Assembly (NCBI GenBank): GCA_028023455.1
Contig: JAQFVV010006199.1
Span: forward strand, 5,778,972 to 5,842,971
DNA: 64,000 bases
Direction of reading: 5' to 3'
Source of the DNA: Epiperipatus broadwayi
Lineage: Eukaryota > Onychophora > Udeonychophora > Euonychophora > Peripatidae
Under the pieces are notes generated by a model. It saw only the letters and a list, made by a program, of their open reading frames with translations. It ran no database searches and was not told the origin of the DNA. Made by a program: the position numbers and the translations under genes. Positions 48,134-60,125 of the stretch are shown here, in pieces. The number at the start of each line of letters is the position of its first letter. The first letter of the stretch is position 1.

Positions 48134-48192
48134 ATGGGTAGTGGATAGCATATCTACCTCTGCCTTGCCATCAAGATGGAAATTGAGTTAAT
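48134..48192 (+). repeat. tRNA-like SINE head remnant
   Basis: GGGTAGTGGATAGCATATCT followed by ACCTCTGCCTTGCC and AGATGGAAATTGAGTTAAT resembles the first 60 nt of a tRNA-derived SINE. TAGTGGATAGC fits an A box and TTGAGTTAAT a decayed B box. Degraded and short; no poly(A) or target repeats seen. Confidence 0.45.
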
Positions 48193-50782
48193 ATCAAAAA
48201 AATCTTATAATTTTTTTCAGGTCTCAAATAAGTCTTAGAATTTTTTGTCTGCAGAATATTTAATACAGCAAAATATTTTGTATTACTTGGTTAAATGAGT
48301 ATCCACATTATTAATTAGAGGAGAAAAATTTTCAGATTGATTTAAATTAGTCAGATGGCTTTCAATGTATTGACTGTAAAACAAAAAATACAGTTGCAGT
48401 ATGAAATAGTCTTCACCATATGGGTGCTGTCATCTTCTTTTTATTTTTTAATATTATAAAATTAAATTTAAATTAAGATTAAAGTAAATAATGCATATTT
48501 TATTAGACATATAAGATTCCGACATTTTACTATAAATGGATGATTTTGTGTTAACATTGGTCTTAGTACATCTTTAGTCTTCAAATAAGCATCAAATAAA
48601 AGTAAATCTTTAATTATTTGATAATAACTTGAGATCAAATGTTTTTTATTGGAGATATAGGCAAATCAAGATGGAATTAATTATAAATATTGATTACTTG
48701 TTTATGTAGAGCAACAATTTCTAAAAAGTTTACTATTCATTCTCAATATTATTTAGTGAAGAAAATGCAATTCTTTTATTTGGAAAGCTATAAATTTTTT
48801 TATTATCACAAAATTTATTCATATCATCACTATATTTGAGATATATTTTTTTAATGATTGTGATTATTTACTTCTATCTATTTTTTATAAGAATACAAAC
48901 TATTTTATATTTTTTTTGGAAAATGTTTATTATCAGTATAATCAACAACATATAATCACACTATCTAAATTTTGACTCACTAATCTTAATAAAAATTTTA
49001 ATAGATACATCAAATGTTATTCCATATAAAAAACTATTTAATTGGCTACCATTTTAATAATAAACTTCCACAAATTATGTGTTTTTGCATATGACATGTC
49101 AAATATTAGTTTCTATTGTGTGTCAAGGATTTTCAGTTGAATCATTTATCAGTTTTTTTATAAACTGTTTTTTTTTTTATTGTTGAAGAAATAAAATACA
49201 TATATATTATATTCATATCTTTTGTACATATTATTTACACTCATTATTTAATTAATGCCTTTTGAACTGATTCACTACACCATGCTGTATTTTTGAATAA
49301 AGAATTTATTTAATACTTAAAAAAAAAAAATTGGAAAATTTGAATGAAATAAATAAAACTTTCCATTCTTTCATCTATCATTTTTACAATGTTAATTAGT
49401 ATGGATTGTTAATTTTACAAAGCATTAGATAATAAGCTCATGACATATTCTTATGAAAAATCATCTGCCAGTTTGTCAAATTTAATTAGAAATTTATCAA
49501 TATTTTGCATTTTTAAAATAAACAACAGCAGTTATAACTTATTCATTTACTTTTAAAGATATGCAATTCACAACATACATTATTCTAACTAATTTAATTG
49601 TAAAATTAAATTTACTAATAAAATTCAAGTTTCAGATATATAATTCTATGAGTTGTTTTAATTAAATTATCCTTTTTCTTAAAAATATAAATTATGTATA
49701 TACTTTTTATTATCCTTTTGCAATTGTATTATTTTTATTTGCATTGGGTTTTTTAATGAATGGTATATTTCTATTTGATGTAGTCCTTCATTTTTTTATT
49801 AACTCTATAGCATAAATGTTGCTCTTTTGAAAGACTATCATTTAATTTGGTAATGAAATCTTAGAAGCTTTTTCTTTTTTTGTAAGTTTAATGCTGTTTA
49901 CTTTCAAGTTATTCGTTTTTATGTTTTGTTTATTCTTTACTATCTTTTATGGTTACCAAAATCAACTGGGAACACAAAGTCACTGAACTATAACAAAATC
50001 TGTATACTAACTTTGAGATGGAAATGATAGAACATCTGCATACCATGCTTATGACTTGGTTTTAAATCCAGACTTAATATAATTTTTTTTTAACTAATCA
50101 TCCCACAGTCTACTCAGATAACCACCCAATATTGATCATTATAGATCATAGTTTATTTTAGCTGATTATATAAACAAAAATGAAAAAATACATAAACTCT
50201 CACCAATCAGAAATTGGAAACTTTTATGAAAAGCAGCACCTCCATTATTGTTTTTTTCCTCCAGAAGAGAATGTTGAGAGCAATTTTGCCCTACAATTAA
50301 AGGTTGTTTTATTTTTTACTTTGTGAATCTTGCAATTAAGATTCAAATCATCTATTGCTATGATTAATATGTTTATGGCATGCTGATTTATTATAAATAA
50401 AGTAATGGATGAGTCTACATACTACCTGCACTGATTAAGAGACTTGGATTGATATTTTTTCAGCTGAGATTTCTTGAAAAATAAAAGCGAATAGATATTT
50501 AGTTTAAAGAGTGTATTTACTGGAATTGTGAATGATTTAAAATGCAGTCACTGGAACATATTAGGTGCTTTAAAAACTAATATCAGTTCTATAGTTTACA
50601 GTATAAATTCTTAAAAGCAGAATTTTTCTTAATATTTTTATCAGGCTATTATTTAAAATCGAGAACCTAATCTAATAAATAAATATTTTTTAGATATACA
50701 TTTTTTTTAGCTTTAGCATGCATAAAATTGCCTTAATATTAGATAGATTTTTATTTGTTAAATTTACTAAATATTAATTTTT
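48193..50782. other. Non-coding, AT-rich
   Basis: Nothing recognised. Confidence 0.55.
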
Positions 50783-51015
50783 ATAGATATATTAAAAAAC
50801 CTCCCTACCTCCCCATTCTTTTTAAATTCATATAAATAAAGATACAATAAAAGACAAATGATCTCCAAGATGCATTTCGTGCTGAACCAGCAGTCATCAG
50901 CTGGGCCATGTCACTATCTCTCATATATATCTCTATTATTTGTCTTTTGTTGTATCTTTATGTATATAAATTTAAAAAGTATAGAGGTTGTTTAATATAT
51001 CTATAAAGATATTAC
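50783..51015. repeat. Foldback element with hammerhead loop
   Basis: The left arm (TTTTATAGATATATTAAAAA, ...TTTTTAAATTCATATAAATA, AAGATACAATAAAAGACAAA) is inverted at 50937-51015 (TTTGTCTTTTGTTGTATCTT..., TTTAATATATCTATAAAGAT). The arms are about 80 bp. The central 70 nt carries the ribozyme at 50857-50915, homologous in core to that of the larger snap-back family although the arms are unrelated in sequence. Confidence 0.83.
50857..50915 (-). ncRNA. Hammerhead ribozyme, core intact
   Basis: Minus strand: GACATGGCCCAG, CTGATGA (50894-50900), helix II TGCT-GGTTC-AGCA flanked by C and C, GAAA (50875-50878), helix III AT-GC-AT, triplet ATC (50869-50871), then TTGGAGATCATTTGTC. Helix I pairs TTGG with CCAG (one G.U), then, past an internal loop, TGTC with GACA. 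All invariant bases are present. The helix II closing pair is C.C instead of G-C, a likely weakening. Loop GGTTC and the helix I internal loop could provide the usual tertiary contact. Confidence 0.83.
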
Positions 51016-52196
51016 ACATGGGAAAGAGAAAGGTGAATAACTATGTGTGTGTGTTTAAAATTTAAAAAATCAGATATATTAATCTTTAACTAAGGGTTAA
51101 AGTTTATTTCTGTGCTAGAGATAATCTCTAGTTTAGAAAATGATTAGTAATAATCATTATTGTATTTATCTGAGGTGGATGGTGTCAAAGTAATGAGTGG
51201 TGTGAGTTTGACAGTGGTAAATATAAATATTAATTGTATATATTGTTTATAGTAATAATATTTCTCAAAATTCATCTTTAACTTTTTAAATTTTTAGACT
51301 TTGACTTTTTTTTTTCCAGAGTTGGAACGATTCTTTTTATTTACTTGCGGTTGTTTTATATACATATTTGGCATCACAGCTAATGTAAATAAAAACATTT
51401 ATTTTTAAAAGTAATCCTGTAATACTTTATAAGTTTTTTAAATCCGCTTAATTCTAATTGCTCTTGGAAATTTTATTACACTATATATACAATTTTCCAT
51501 TTTAAATTTATATATAAATTCATCTTTCATTTTTATTTCAATTTTTTGTTTTGTTTTAGTTTTGATGTAAAAATTTTAAATATTATATTGTAAACAAATT
51601 TAACCATTCTAATTCCATAAAAAAAAAAAAGGTAGAAAGTCAAACATTAACAAATTAAAGATGAGTTTTATTTATCAATTTATAAATCAGAAATATGTCA
51701 CATGTTGATCTTTATATATGTATTTTTTTTAAAAAAAACTAGATCGAATCTTTCAAAAAAAAAAAAGTATTTTAAATATTTAATCTCTGTAAAAAATTAC
51801 AGTATAATTTATGCATATAAAAGCTCAATAATTTGCCGATTACAAAACTATATACAAGAATATATTTATAAGGGGGCTAATGAATATTAAAAATATTCAT
51901 AAATTATAATTCAGTGTGCTTTAATAAAAAGAACAAATCCCAAACACAGTAAATAAAATTTTTTATAATTAAAGCTGAATTATTTGAATTGCTATTGATA
52001 CTATTTTTGAAATATAAAGAATGGACTGAATTAAAACACTAAATACAATTATGCTACAATTTTTACAATACCCAAATAGTTGAATTATTCAATTTCATTG
52101 TTAATTATTTAATGAGATACAATTCTATATAGTGCTATGTTTTTATACTATAATAGTGATATTAGCGATTAAGCCAATGCACATGTGCTTTAAAGA
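51016..52196. other. Non-coding, AT-rich
   Basis: Nothing recognised. Confidence 0.5.
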
Positions 52197-52665
52197 TAAA
52201 TTATAAATGAATACTCTCACTTTTCCAGGCACAAGATATAGTTTTTTTTAGAAAAGATGGAATAAATCACCCATCCTTTCAACCCAAACATTTATACATG
52301 GGAAAATCTTAAGCATATAGAAATGAGAGCATGAAGATGTTAAGCCATCACTTTAAATTACGTTTATTATGCTTGAATGAATGATGCTTGCGAAATCTTT
52401 ACAACTTATGATACATAATTCTTTAGTTGAAATTAAACATATATAATGAGATATTATTTTATATAGCACTATGTTTTTATACAAGCATAATAAATGTAAT
52501 TTAAAGTGATTGCTTAACATCTTCACACTCTCATTTCCATACACTTAAGATTTGCCCATATATAAATGTGTGGGTTGAAAGGATGGATGGATTCATTCCA
52601 TCTTTTCTAAAAAACTATATCTTGTGTCTGGAAAAGTGAGAGTATTTATTTATAATTTATTATTG
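52112..52665. repeat. Foldback element with about 180-bp arms
   Basis: The left arm 52197-52375 (AATACTCTCACTTTTCCAGG, ..AAGATATAGTTTTTTTTAGA, ..GATGTTAAGCCATCACTTTA, ..ACGTTTATTATGCTTG) is inverted at 52488-52665 (CAAGCATAATAAATGTAATT, TAAAGTGATTGCTTAACATC, ..CTTGTGTCTGGAAAAGTGAG). In addition TAATGAGATACAATTCTATA to TGTTTTTATA upstream (52112-52150) recurs as a direct copy in the loop (52443-52482). It is not related in sequence to the hammerhead snap-backs. No TSD was found. Confidence 0.83.
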
Positions 52666-54580
52666 TTAATTATTAAAAAATGTCATTCGTAATTAAAGGA
52701 AAGTCATTGCATGATATATGTTCTGTAGTTATATTTATTATGTTAATAATTCAAAATTAAGGTACTTGTGAGTTTTCAAGTAAACTAAGATAGCACTCCA
52801 TATTTTTAATAAATGTACAATTTTGAGAGCCTATAGTATACTGAAGATGTATTAATGATTAAATTAAAACAAAATAAATAAATTGATTGTTAAATTTTAA
52901 AAAAGAAATAAATTTCAATAAATTTTAAGAAACTTCATTTTATTTATTTATAATATGGGAAATGAAAAGACACTCTTATTATTGTAGTACTTTGATTCAA
53001 TTCAACATGTTTGTTTTTGTCAGCAGTTTTTATTTTTTGGGGGTAAATTGTCATAATGATAAAAATGTGTGACCTTTCTAACAGAGAGCATGATGATATA
53101 TGAGCATGCTGCCTACATAAATAAAGTGTAAATATTCTATTTTTTTTTTTGTCATTTTTTTTTTTGTTAATAAATTAATCCAAAAAAAACTAAATATTGT
53201 AATTAATGTTTCCACAATATTTTTTTATTTTTTTTTTAAAAAAAAAAAAAGTAATAAAAATAAAATGTAATTATTAAATATTATGTTTTCTATCAGGCAT
53301 TTTTTTGTAAACATTTTTTGGGGACCCCCAAAATATAGGTTTATCAAAAATACAGTTGCCAACTTTGTTTATTTGAAAACTCACAAATGCCAAAATTAAT
53401 ATTTAAAAAATGAAATAAAACTTTAAAAAATTCTTCCTGATAAGTTCTCACTCAACTATCATTAGATAGAAAGGTAGCAGGAAAATAATTAATGCAGAAG
53501 GGATAAAAAAAAGGATGGATAGATAAGTGATTCTGAAAATATTTATAACTTAATAAATGCAAAAAAGGATTATTTGTTAATGATCAAGCTCCCAATCAAA
53601 AGAGAATATGAAGAAAGAATTTAAAAAGTTAATGTAAAATAGAAGATTATGCTTTCACTCATTAAAGTTAATTTAGGAAAGAAACTAATTAAATGTTTTG
53701 TTTAAGATATAGTTTTATATGAAAAAAATAATTTAACAATTATATAAAAAAGGGAGACTAAAGAAAAATAAGCTTCATCAGGGATATAAGTTTGGAAGAT
53801 AATAAAAAAAATAAGTTTGGAAAAAAAAAAACAATTTAAAAGCATTGTAAAATTTTAAGTGAAAAAAAAAATATTTATTTAAAAAATTTTCAAATAGGAA
53901 AAAAGAAATAAACATAGAATAATTATGGAAATTTATATAGTAAAAGACTTTGAAGATAAAAGAAAAAGATAGAAAAATAATTATAAATAATAATTATAAA
54001 TAGTTTAGTAAGAGATATAAAAATTTAGAGATTGTTTGAGGTTTGAGAATTGCCTTTTAATATATTATTGATGTTTATAATTTTGTAAGGGAGTAGAAGA
54101 ATAGATAATTAAAAAAAAAAAAGAAAGAGAAAAGAAGATCAGAGAATATAGAGATGGGGATTAGGTAAAATGATTAATTAGAAAAATACTGTGGAAAATA
54201 ATGAAATTTTGAAAAGAATAATTAAAAACTATATCCTTAATGAAGAAATTTTAAAAATGAAGGAATAAATGTACATTTATTTAAAGTCTATATTCAGAAA
54301 TACTATGGAAAGTACATGGAGATAAAAAAGTAGATATTGATAAATAATTTTTAAGAAAAGAGGACATTGTAAATATTTGGAGAGGGAAAGAACATAAGAG
54401 AGAGATCTATGTTTTAATATGTACATTAACTATGTATTATTATTACATGCACATTTGTAAATGAATTGAAAGCAAACCATTTAATTTACAATGGGTTGGT
54501 CAACGTCTTTGGGTTGTTTCATAATCATTAATTGCCATTATCCCAAGATAAAGATAATATATATTTTCTTATTACTCTTG

Positions 54581-54619
<39 letters not shown>

Positions 54620-55979
54620 ATATAAATAAAAGTACACAAAGGAGCAGAGTCATTTATGATTGGATGGTGATAATAATGAATGTTTTCTATTAATAGGTAC
54701 TGATATATAAAACAGCTTGAAATTAAAAAATAATAAAAAATAAATTTTCTTTTCTTTTTACAAAATGCTTTACTAAAAATTATATAAATATATAAAGAAA
54801 CATTCATCGTTTTTGAAAGTTTTCATAATTCAAAACGATTTTTAAAAAGTATGCATTGTATAATTGTTGCATTAATGTAATAATTGACAGGTATTAAATG
54901 CTGTAATTATAGTCATTATTCTCATTAATTATATTTTCTGTTCTAATCATGCTTTACTTTTTGAAACAATTTATTTGATGTGATTTTAAAATAATTAGAT
55001 ATTAATCTTTTGTCTGTTAAATTTGTATAAATCATATATGACAATACTAAAATTCAAATTCGAGAATTAAAACAACAATTATTTAGAAATTAATTGACTC
55101 ACAGAATTTCTAATTTTAACTTATCATTTATTATATGTATATATAAATGTCTTAAACCCTTTGTTATTAAGTCTTTTTTTCCAGATATAATAAAATCATG
55201 TTTCAAACAAATACACCACACATTTTTACATAGTTCAAATTAAACATTTATTGTAGATCACTTTAAATTAGAGTGTCTATAATTACAAATTTATTTTAAA
55301 ATATTGTTTACTAAACCTATTTGCTCTTTGGAAATATGAACTAAACAAATATTTGGAGTATCTTAAGTGCAATAAATATTTTAATATAAAAAAGATCAAT
55401 GAAAATACTTCAGAAGTTAAAAGTACTAATTAATGATAATGAAAACTTTTAGGAATGAATAGTTAATTAAAAGGTTTTTTTAGACTTAATAAAAAGAACG
55501 GAAAAACAAAATGTGAACTTATTAGTGTAAAGATAAAATCTTACGAAAATAGAGATCCGGAAAGTGAAATTAAGTAAATGCTTTCGAAAAAGAAATGTTT
55601 TCAAAAGATTTTCAAAGAGAACTATTAAGCTTAAAATGATAAAAACTCGGGATTATAGAGTTAAGTACTCTTTTGTTCTCTACTTTGTGTTGATTAGGTA
55701 TTTTGTTTGCAATGAGTATCATCGGTTACCAGTCAATGTCTGCGAGGGGATATATAAAAATCCAACTAGATTTAAAGCAGATTATCCCAATCTTATTTTG
55801 TGTTTTGTAAGCTAAAGGGCTCTTACTGTTTTAATTTGGGGGACTGTACTTATTTAGCATAATTGTGGAAGGAATCAATCCATTAAATAAGACAATAATT
55901 GTGTGATTATATTTACAGAATGTTTAAAGACTTTAAGAACTCTGTGATCATTTATTTGTCTGTATATATTTAAACTTGT
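52666..55979. other. Non-coding, AT-rich, purine-biased in part
   Basis: From about 53440 to 54400 the plus strand is strongly purine-rich (A/G) with very little C; no gene is visible. A (TA)n microsatellite occupies 54588-54614. T- and A-runs lie at 53140-53250. The plus frame 55564-55815 (83 aa, MKLSKCFRKRNVFKRF start) has no recognisable family, but lies directly before the gypsy remnant and could be part of its long terminal repeat. Confidence 0.5.
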
Positions 55980-56447
55980 CTATATATTCTAGTTTGTGGT
56001 GTATAATTTGTAATAAATCTTTAGTACTAAATTTAGTTTTAGTTTAATTAATTGTGGTTTGCCCTTTGAGAGTTTTGGACAAACACACAACAAAATGGTA
56101 CAGTCAAAATTTGAACCTAGACAGGAAAAATAATAATACAATCAGGATTAGAATTGTCAAGCAATAGTATAGATCTATAGTTTTGATTGACAGGTAAAAT
56201 GTTGATAGGTCAAGTGCCAACAAAATGGCACAGTCAGAAATTCAGACATAGTACAGGGAAATCAATATATGCTTATGCTAATACTTACAATATGTAGCAC
56301 AAAATTGGAAATGGTGATTGATAGTGGCTGAGGTATTTCATTGGTGTCCAAAAACCAATGGAAGGAAATAGAAAGTGGCATAGAGAAAAGTGAAAAAATA
56401 AAGAATTTTGATATAGCATTATGGCAATTAGTAAAAAAACTATCAAT

Positions 56448-56808
56448 TTGGGGAATTTGATGATCAAATCTCATTGGATGAATTGTTATGGGGAATGGCA
56501 GATGAAAGGTTAGGGCAAACCTTATTGACTGAAATGGAATTGTCTTATGATTTACTGATTAAAAAAGGAATTGTGTATAAGTTAAGCAAGCTCCCACTTT
56601 TAGAAATAAGGCAGAACAGCAGTTTATAAAATGAATAAAAATAGGCTGCAGAGAAATTATAAATCATTTAGTAAACTAATATCTTTAGGGAAATGTTTTT
56701 GCTGTGGGAAAACAGGTCAATTCGCTAAGAGTTGTTAATAGCAACAAGAAAGCTGTTTTAATTGTGGCAACAAACGGCATTTAGCAACAGTTTGCAAAAA
56801 AAAAAAAA
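56448..56808 (+). pseudogene. Gypsy Gag remnant with two zinc knuckles
   Basis: The stretch starting at FDDQISLDELLWGMADERLG and followed by LLTEMELSYDLLIKKGI corresponds to the conserved capsid segment of gypsy Gag (LRDRLVxGIxDExLQxxLL, then LTxxKALxIA). Knuckle one (56698-56739) is C-x2-C-x4-Q-x4-C, with the His replaced by Gln and two stops after it. Knuckle two (56755-56796) is an intact C-x2-C-x4-H-x4-C. Several stops and shifts break it. Confidence 0.8.
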
Positions 56809-56884
56809 CCAAGCCTAATAATAAAAAAAAAAAATAACCAAACAGAGGGGAGGGAAGTTAATATTAAAAAGAGTAATTTTGAAA

Positions 56885-57004
56885 GTATTATTGATCATAA
56901 ACCTTTGTTGGGGGTTTTAGGAAATGATCATGCAGCACCTGAATATTTAAGTTTGCATATGGTACGATTGGCAGAATGTGTTAGCTGCATATGATTATTC
57001 ATTG
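56885..57004 (+). pseudogene. Gypsy RNase H fragment
   Basis: SIIDHKPLLGVLGNDHAAPE, then, after a frameshift, DWQNVLAAYDYS. This is the TDHKPLLxLFG...P...RxQRWALxLSAYDY segment of Ty3/gypsy RNase H. Only about 40 residues remain, joined directly to the Gag tail. Confidence 0.8.
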
Positions 57005-57420
57005 AAAATCTGATAAATGGAATGCTCAAAGCCCACACTGCTGCAACATTCTTGTCACACCCAGGTTGACCATAAGTCACTCTGACCTTTCATGTACAGG
57101 ACATAATCCATTTAAGTATATATATGAGGGCTGGGAATACATGCAAGCTACTATTTAATATTTAACATACAGGTTATCCTGTATGTTAAATAATGGGCTT
57201 TGAGCATTCCATCATCAGATTTTCAATAGGATAGACAGCTGAAGATTTGGAGGATGGAGTGGATTGAAGCTTATCCATTGAAGTATGAAGATTGGCTATC
57301 TTAATACAAATCTGAGCACTTATTATATATATGTGTAGAGATGATAATCTGGACCAACTGGTGAATGCTGGTTTAGCACAAAATATGTTTATTGGTGATT
57401 ATTTATTTTTTAGAATGTTT
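57005..57420 (+). repeat. Snap-back repeat, left arm missing
   Basis: It starts at the inner end of the left arm (TTGAAAATCTGATAAATGGA), carries the whole conserved loop (CAAAGCCCACACTGC, TAAGTCACTCTGACC, GACATAATCCATTTAAGTAT) and most of the right arm to about 57420. The ribozyme core at 57350-57400 is dead (CTGGTGA, AAAA). An extra perfect palindrome ATTTAACATACAGG/CCTGTATGTTAAAT is inserted at 57160-57191. Confidence 0.82.
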
Positions 57421-58849
57421 ATAAAGCTTAAGCGTAAATGTTGTTATTATTTTTTTTTTTTACCAAAATATTCACTCCATTTAATTATATATGTTATATA
57501 AACATTCTTCACATAATAATATAAAGATTGTTAGAATTAAATTCTGACTAAGAAGTCATAAAAAAAAACTTAAAATGCTTAATAAGTTAAGATAAAGTCT
57601 AAACAGGTTTTTTAAACTTATAAAGAAAAAGTTCTGAAGCCAAGTTTTTGTATAGTTTATTGATAGGTTTTCTTTTCAGTTCTCTTCCATGATGGCATGT
57701 ATTAACTGTTTCCATTTACAATTTGTTATAATCTCCTTTAGCAAGATTCTGCAGTTGGAATATGAGATTTAGGTCTTGTTTCTCCATTTGGATTATAGAT
57801 TCCTTCACAAGCAGCATGGTAAGGCTCTATAAATTCAGGATAGACTTCAGAAGTTATTAGTTTTTCTTTTTCTCTATTCAGTCATCATAATAAAGGTCTG
57901 ATACAGTTAGAATAAAGAGACAATTTAGATTGACTGTTTTCAAGAAAAGCTGACCCTATATAGATTTTGACATTTTGTTTTTAACATCACTGGATCTTGT
58001 TTTTAACTACTTTGATGTCTCATTTCTGACACTTTTATGACCTGATTTTATTTTAAATACAAGAATTTTAAAAACACTTATTATCTAATTGATTGACCTT
58101 ACAAAACACTATAATTATTAGATTGCTTGGATTGTTACCTTGTTTTTAAATATCACATCAAACCAACTAAATTTTTTTTTAATTATGTAAAATCTATTTC
58201 TTAACTGAGTTGTTTTGTAATACATCCCATACATTTTTTAATCTTTGATAAGAGCAAAAAAATTAACATAAGTTTTTTCTCAAATTTAAACATTTTTAAT
58301 AAACCTATTACATTATTTAATATTATTTTAATATAACATTTAATAATTTATTTTAACATTTGATTACAATCTACTTTATTCTAAACCATTTGTTCTATTT
58401 CATATAATAATATTTAAAAACTTCTGAATGCTATATTTATTAGCATTTCTCACAACTCTGAAAACCTGCTCATAACCATGGGAATGCCATATCTGACACT
58501 AAAATGAATCAGACATTATTATTTTCAAGTTAAAAATAACAAAAAATTATTATACTTGTACTAATTTTTTTATATCCATCAGGCATTTCTATCTTAACCA
58601 GGTTATTGGTCATTCATGTAACATTTATTTATTCTGATCTGAGGTTGATTTTTATCAGGTTTTATTTCTGTAGTAACTGTAAAAATCTTAACTATTGTGT
58701 AAGAGTATTGTCTCTCTTTATTATCTCCCTCCAAATCCTGTACATCTATATGCTTATTAGATATATATATAAAGTTTGTTATGCACAATTTTGATGTTTA
58801 ATTTAGAATATTTTTTTTTATTAAAATAAATTAAAAATTTATTAGATAC
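57421..58849. other. Mostly non-coding, one coding-like fragment
   Basis: AT-rich. On the minus strand, about 57870-57740, a frame reads EVYPEFIEPYHAACEGIYNP, NGETRPKSHIPTAESC. It looks like protein but I do not recognise it. Stops surround it. The rest shows nothing. Confidence 0.4.
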
Positions 58850-58954
58850 AATTGAACATGTTTATCTATACATAGCTATATTCTTTTTACACTGGTGCAA
58901 GGCATTCACTCTATAGAGCTTGCTGTGGTCCGAGACTGGGGCCCTTGCACTCCT

Positions 58955-60125
58955 TCACTCTTCCAGGAGGGTGACCCCAGCCCAGGTTTTATGAAAAAGC
59001 CAGTCCAGAGCCAGCAATCTATCTCTGTTCCTGAGCCACTTGAGTAATTTGATATAGATGTTGCAGACACCACGATTAGCATTTTTAAATATACACTTGC
59101 ATCTGGATAGCCAGATTGCAATGGTTAGAATAATGGTGATTCTGATTTTTGAGAATATGCCACTCTTTATAGCCTTTTGAATGACTAAAACTTCTCTAAT
59201 GTTGAGTGACTCATTTTCATTAATAAAGGATCTGATCGGCTTGAGAAAAGGGCAGAAATACAGGAGGTGATGAATTGTCTCATCTGCTGTGGCACATAAT
59301 TGGCATTGAGGGTTAATCTTGCTAAACCCTCTTTTCACACCAGAAAATAATTTGTTGGCAGGGAGGAGAGGTTGATATTTGGCAGAAAGTCAATGTATTT
59401 TGGTTCTAAGAACCATTTTTTCGATTTTGCTATGAGTTGTTTATTGTTTAACCCTAGATCATTCTGTGGAATTGCTTGATTGGTGTATTTAAGTTTGTAT
59501 GTTTGCCAATACATCTTTTTTCCTGTATTGTATGGTGCATTATGTTTGATGTGTTTCTGACATAAGTCCATATTTCCATCATCCATTTGCTGGTGAGTGG
59601 AGGAGATGTATCTGTGGGCTCCATTGTCGGCATGAGGTTTAGGTTTGTTTGTTCAAGGCTGGCCACATGCAGCACTCCCAGAGCCTTTTGGAGGTACAGG
59701 ATGGACACTGAATGAAGGCCAAGCCCATTTGATTCTTTGGGCATTTGAGCTTTAGCCATGCTTATGGCCACAATTTTGCTATTCCAAAGCAGCCTAGAGC
59801 ATAACGAGTTTATTGATCATTCAAATGTTTTAGTGGATTTTATGAATGGCAGGTAGTAGCTTAGTCTTGAGTAGACTAACATGTTGAGTAAGTCAACCTT
59901 GCCGGGTAGTGATATTGAAATTCTTGACAGAAAGCTGACTACCTTTTTGTTTTTGTCTAGTATTGAGTTCAAGATGTCCTTTGACATGGCTAATCTAGAC
60001 TTGGCAATGGTAAAGCCCAGAAATGATTGTGACTGGGCTGTGAATATTGAGGGAATTGTTATACCTGTTTTGATTTTCCAGATGGAAGTTTTATTGTAAT
60101 TGACTTTAAGAGTTGTTTTTTTCAT
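58955..60125 (-). pseudogene. LINE C thumb and C-terminal Cys/His region
   Basis: VNYNKTSIWKIKTGITIPSI and SFLGFTIAKSRLAMS follow RT. SLPGKVDLLNMLVYSRLSYY is the conserved post-RT block. Then come MPKESNGLGLHSVSILYLQK, WFLEPKYIDFLPNINLSSLP (59420-59360), and CQLCATADETIHHLLYFCPF (C-x2-C-x8-H-x4-C, 59310-59250), the usual zinc-finger-like tail of this LINE class. The final stretch to GVTLLEE ends at a stop at 58952-58954. Two or three frameshifts. Confidence 0.83.

Larger units (their letters stand above)
56050..57004 (+). mobile_element. Internally deleted Ty3/gypsy retrotransposon remnant
   Basis: A gag-like block, two zinc knuckles and, less than 150 bp later, an RNase H fragment occur in order on the plus strand. 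Protease and reverse transcriptase are missing, so a large internal deletion has occurred. Upstream, AACAAAATGGYACAGTCARA occurs twice, at 56087-56106 and 56218-56237. TGG plus the following bases has the look of a tRNA primer-binding site just after an LTR end (CACAACA), but I could not identify the tRNA or delimit an LTR. The right side is cut by a snap-back repeat. Confidence 0.75.

Noticed and set aside
55564-55815. 83-codon plus ORF with a basic start
   Set aside because: No family resemblance, AT-biased, and placed where a retrotransposon LTR would be expected; not enough to call a gene.
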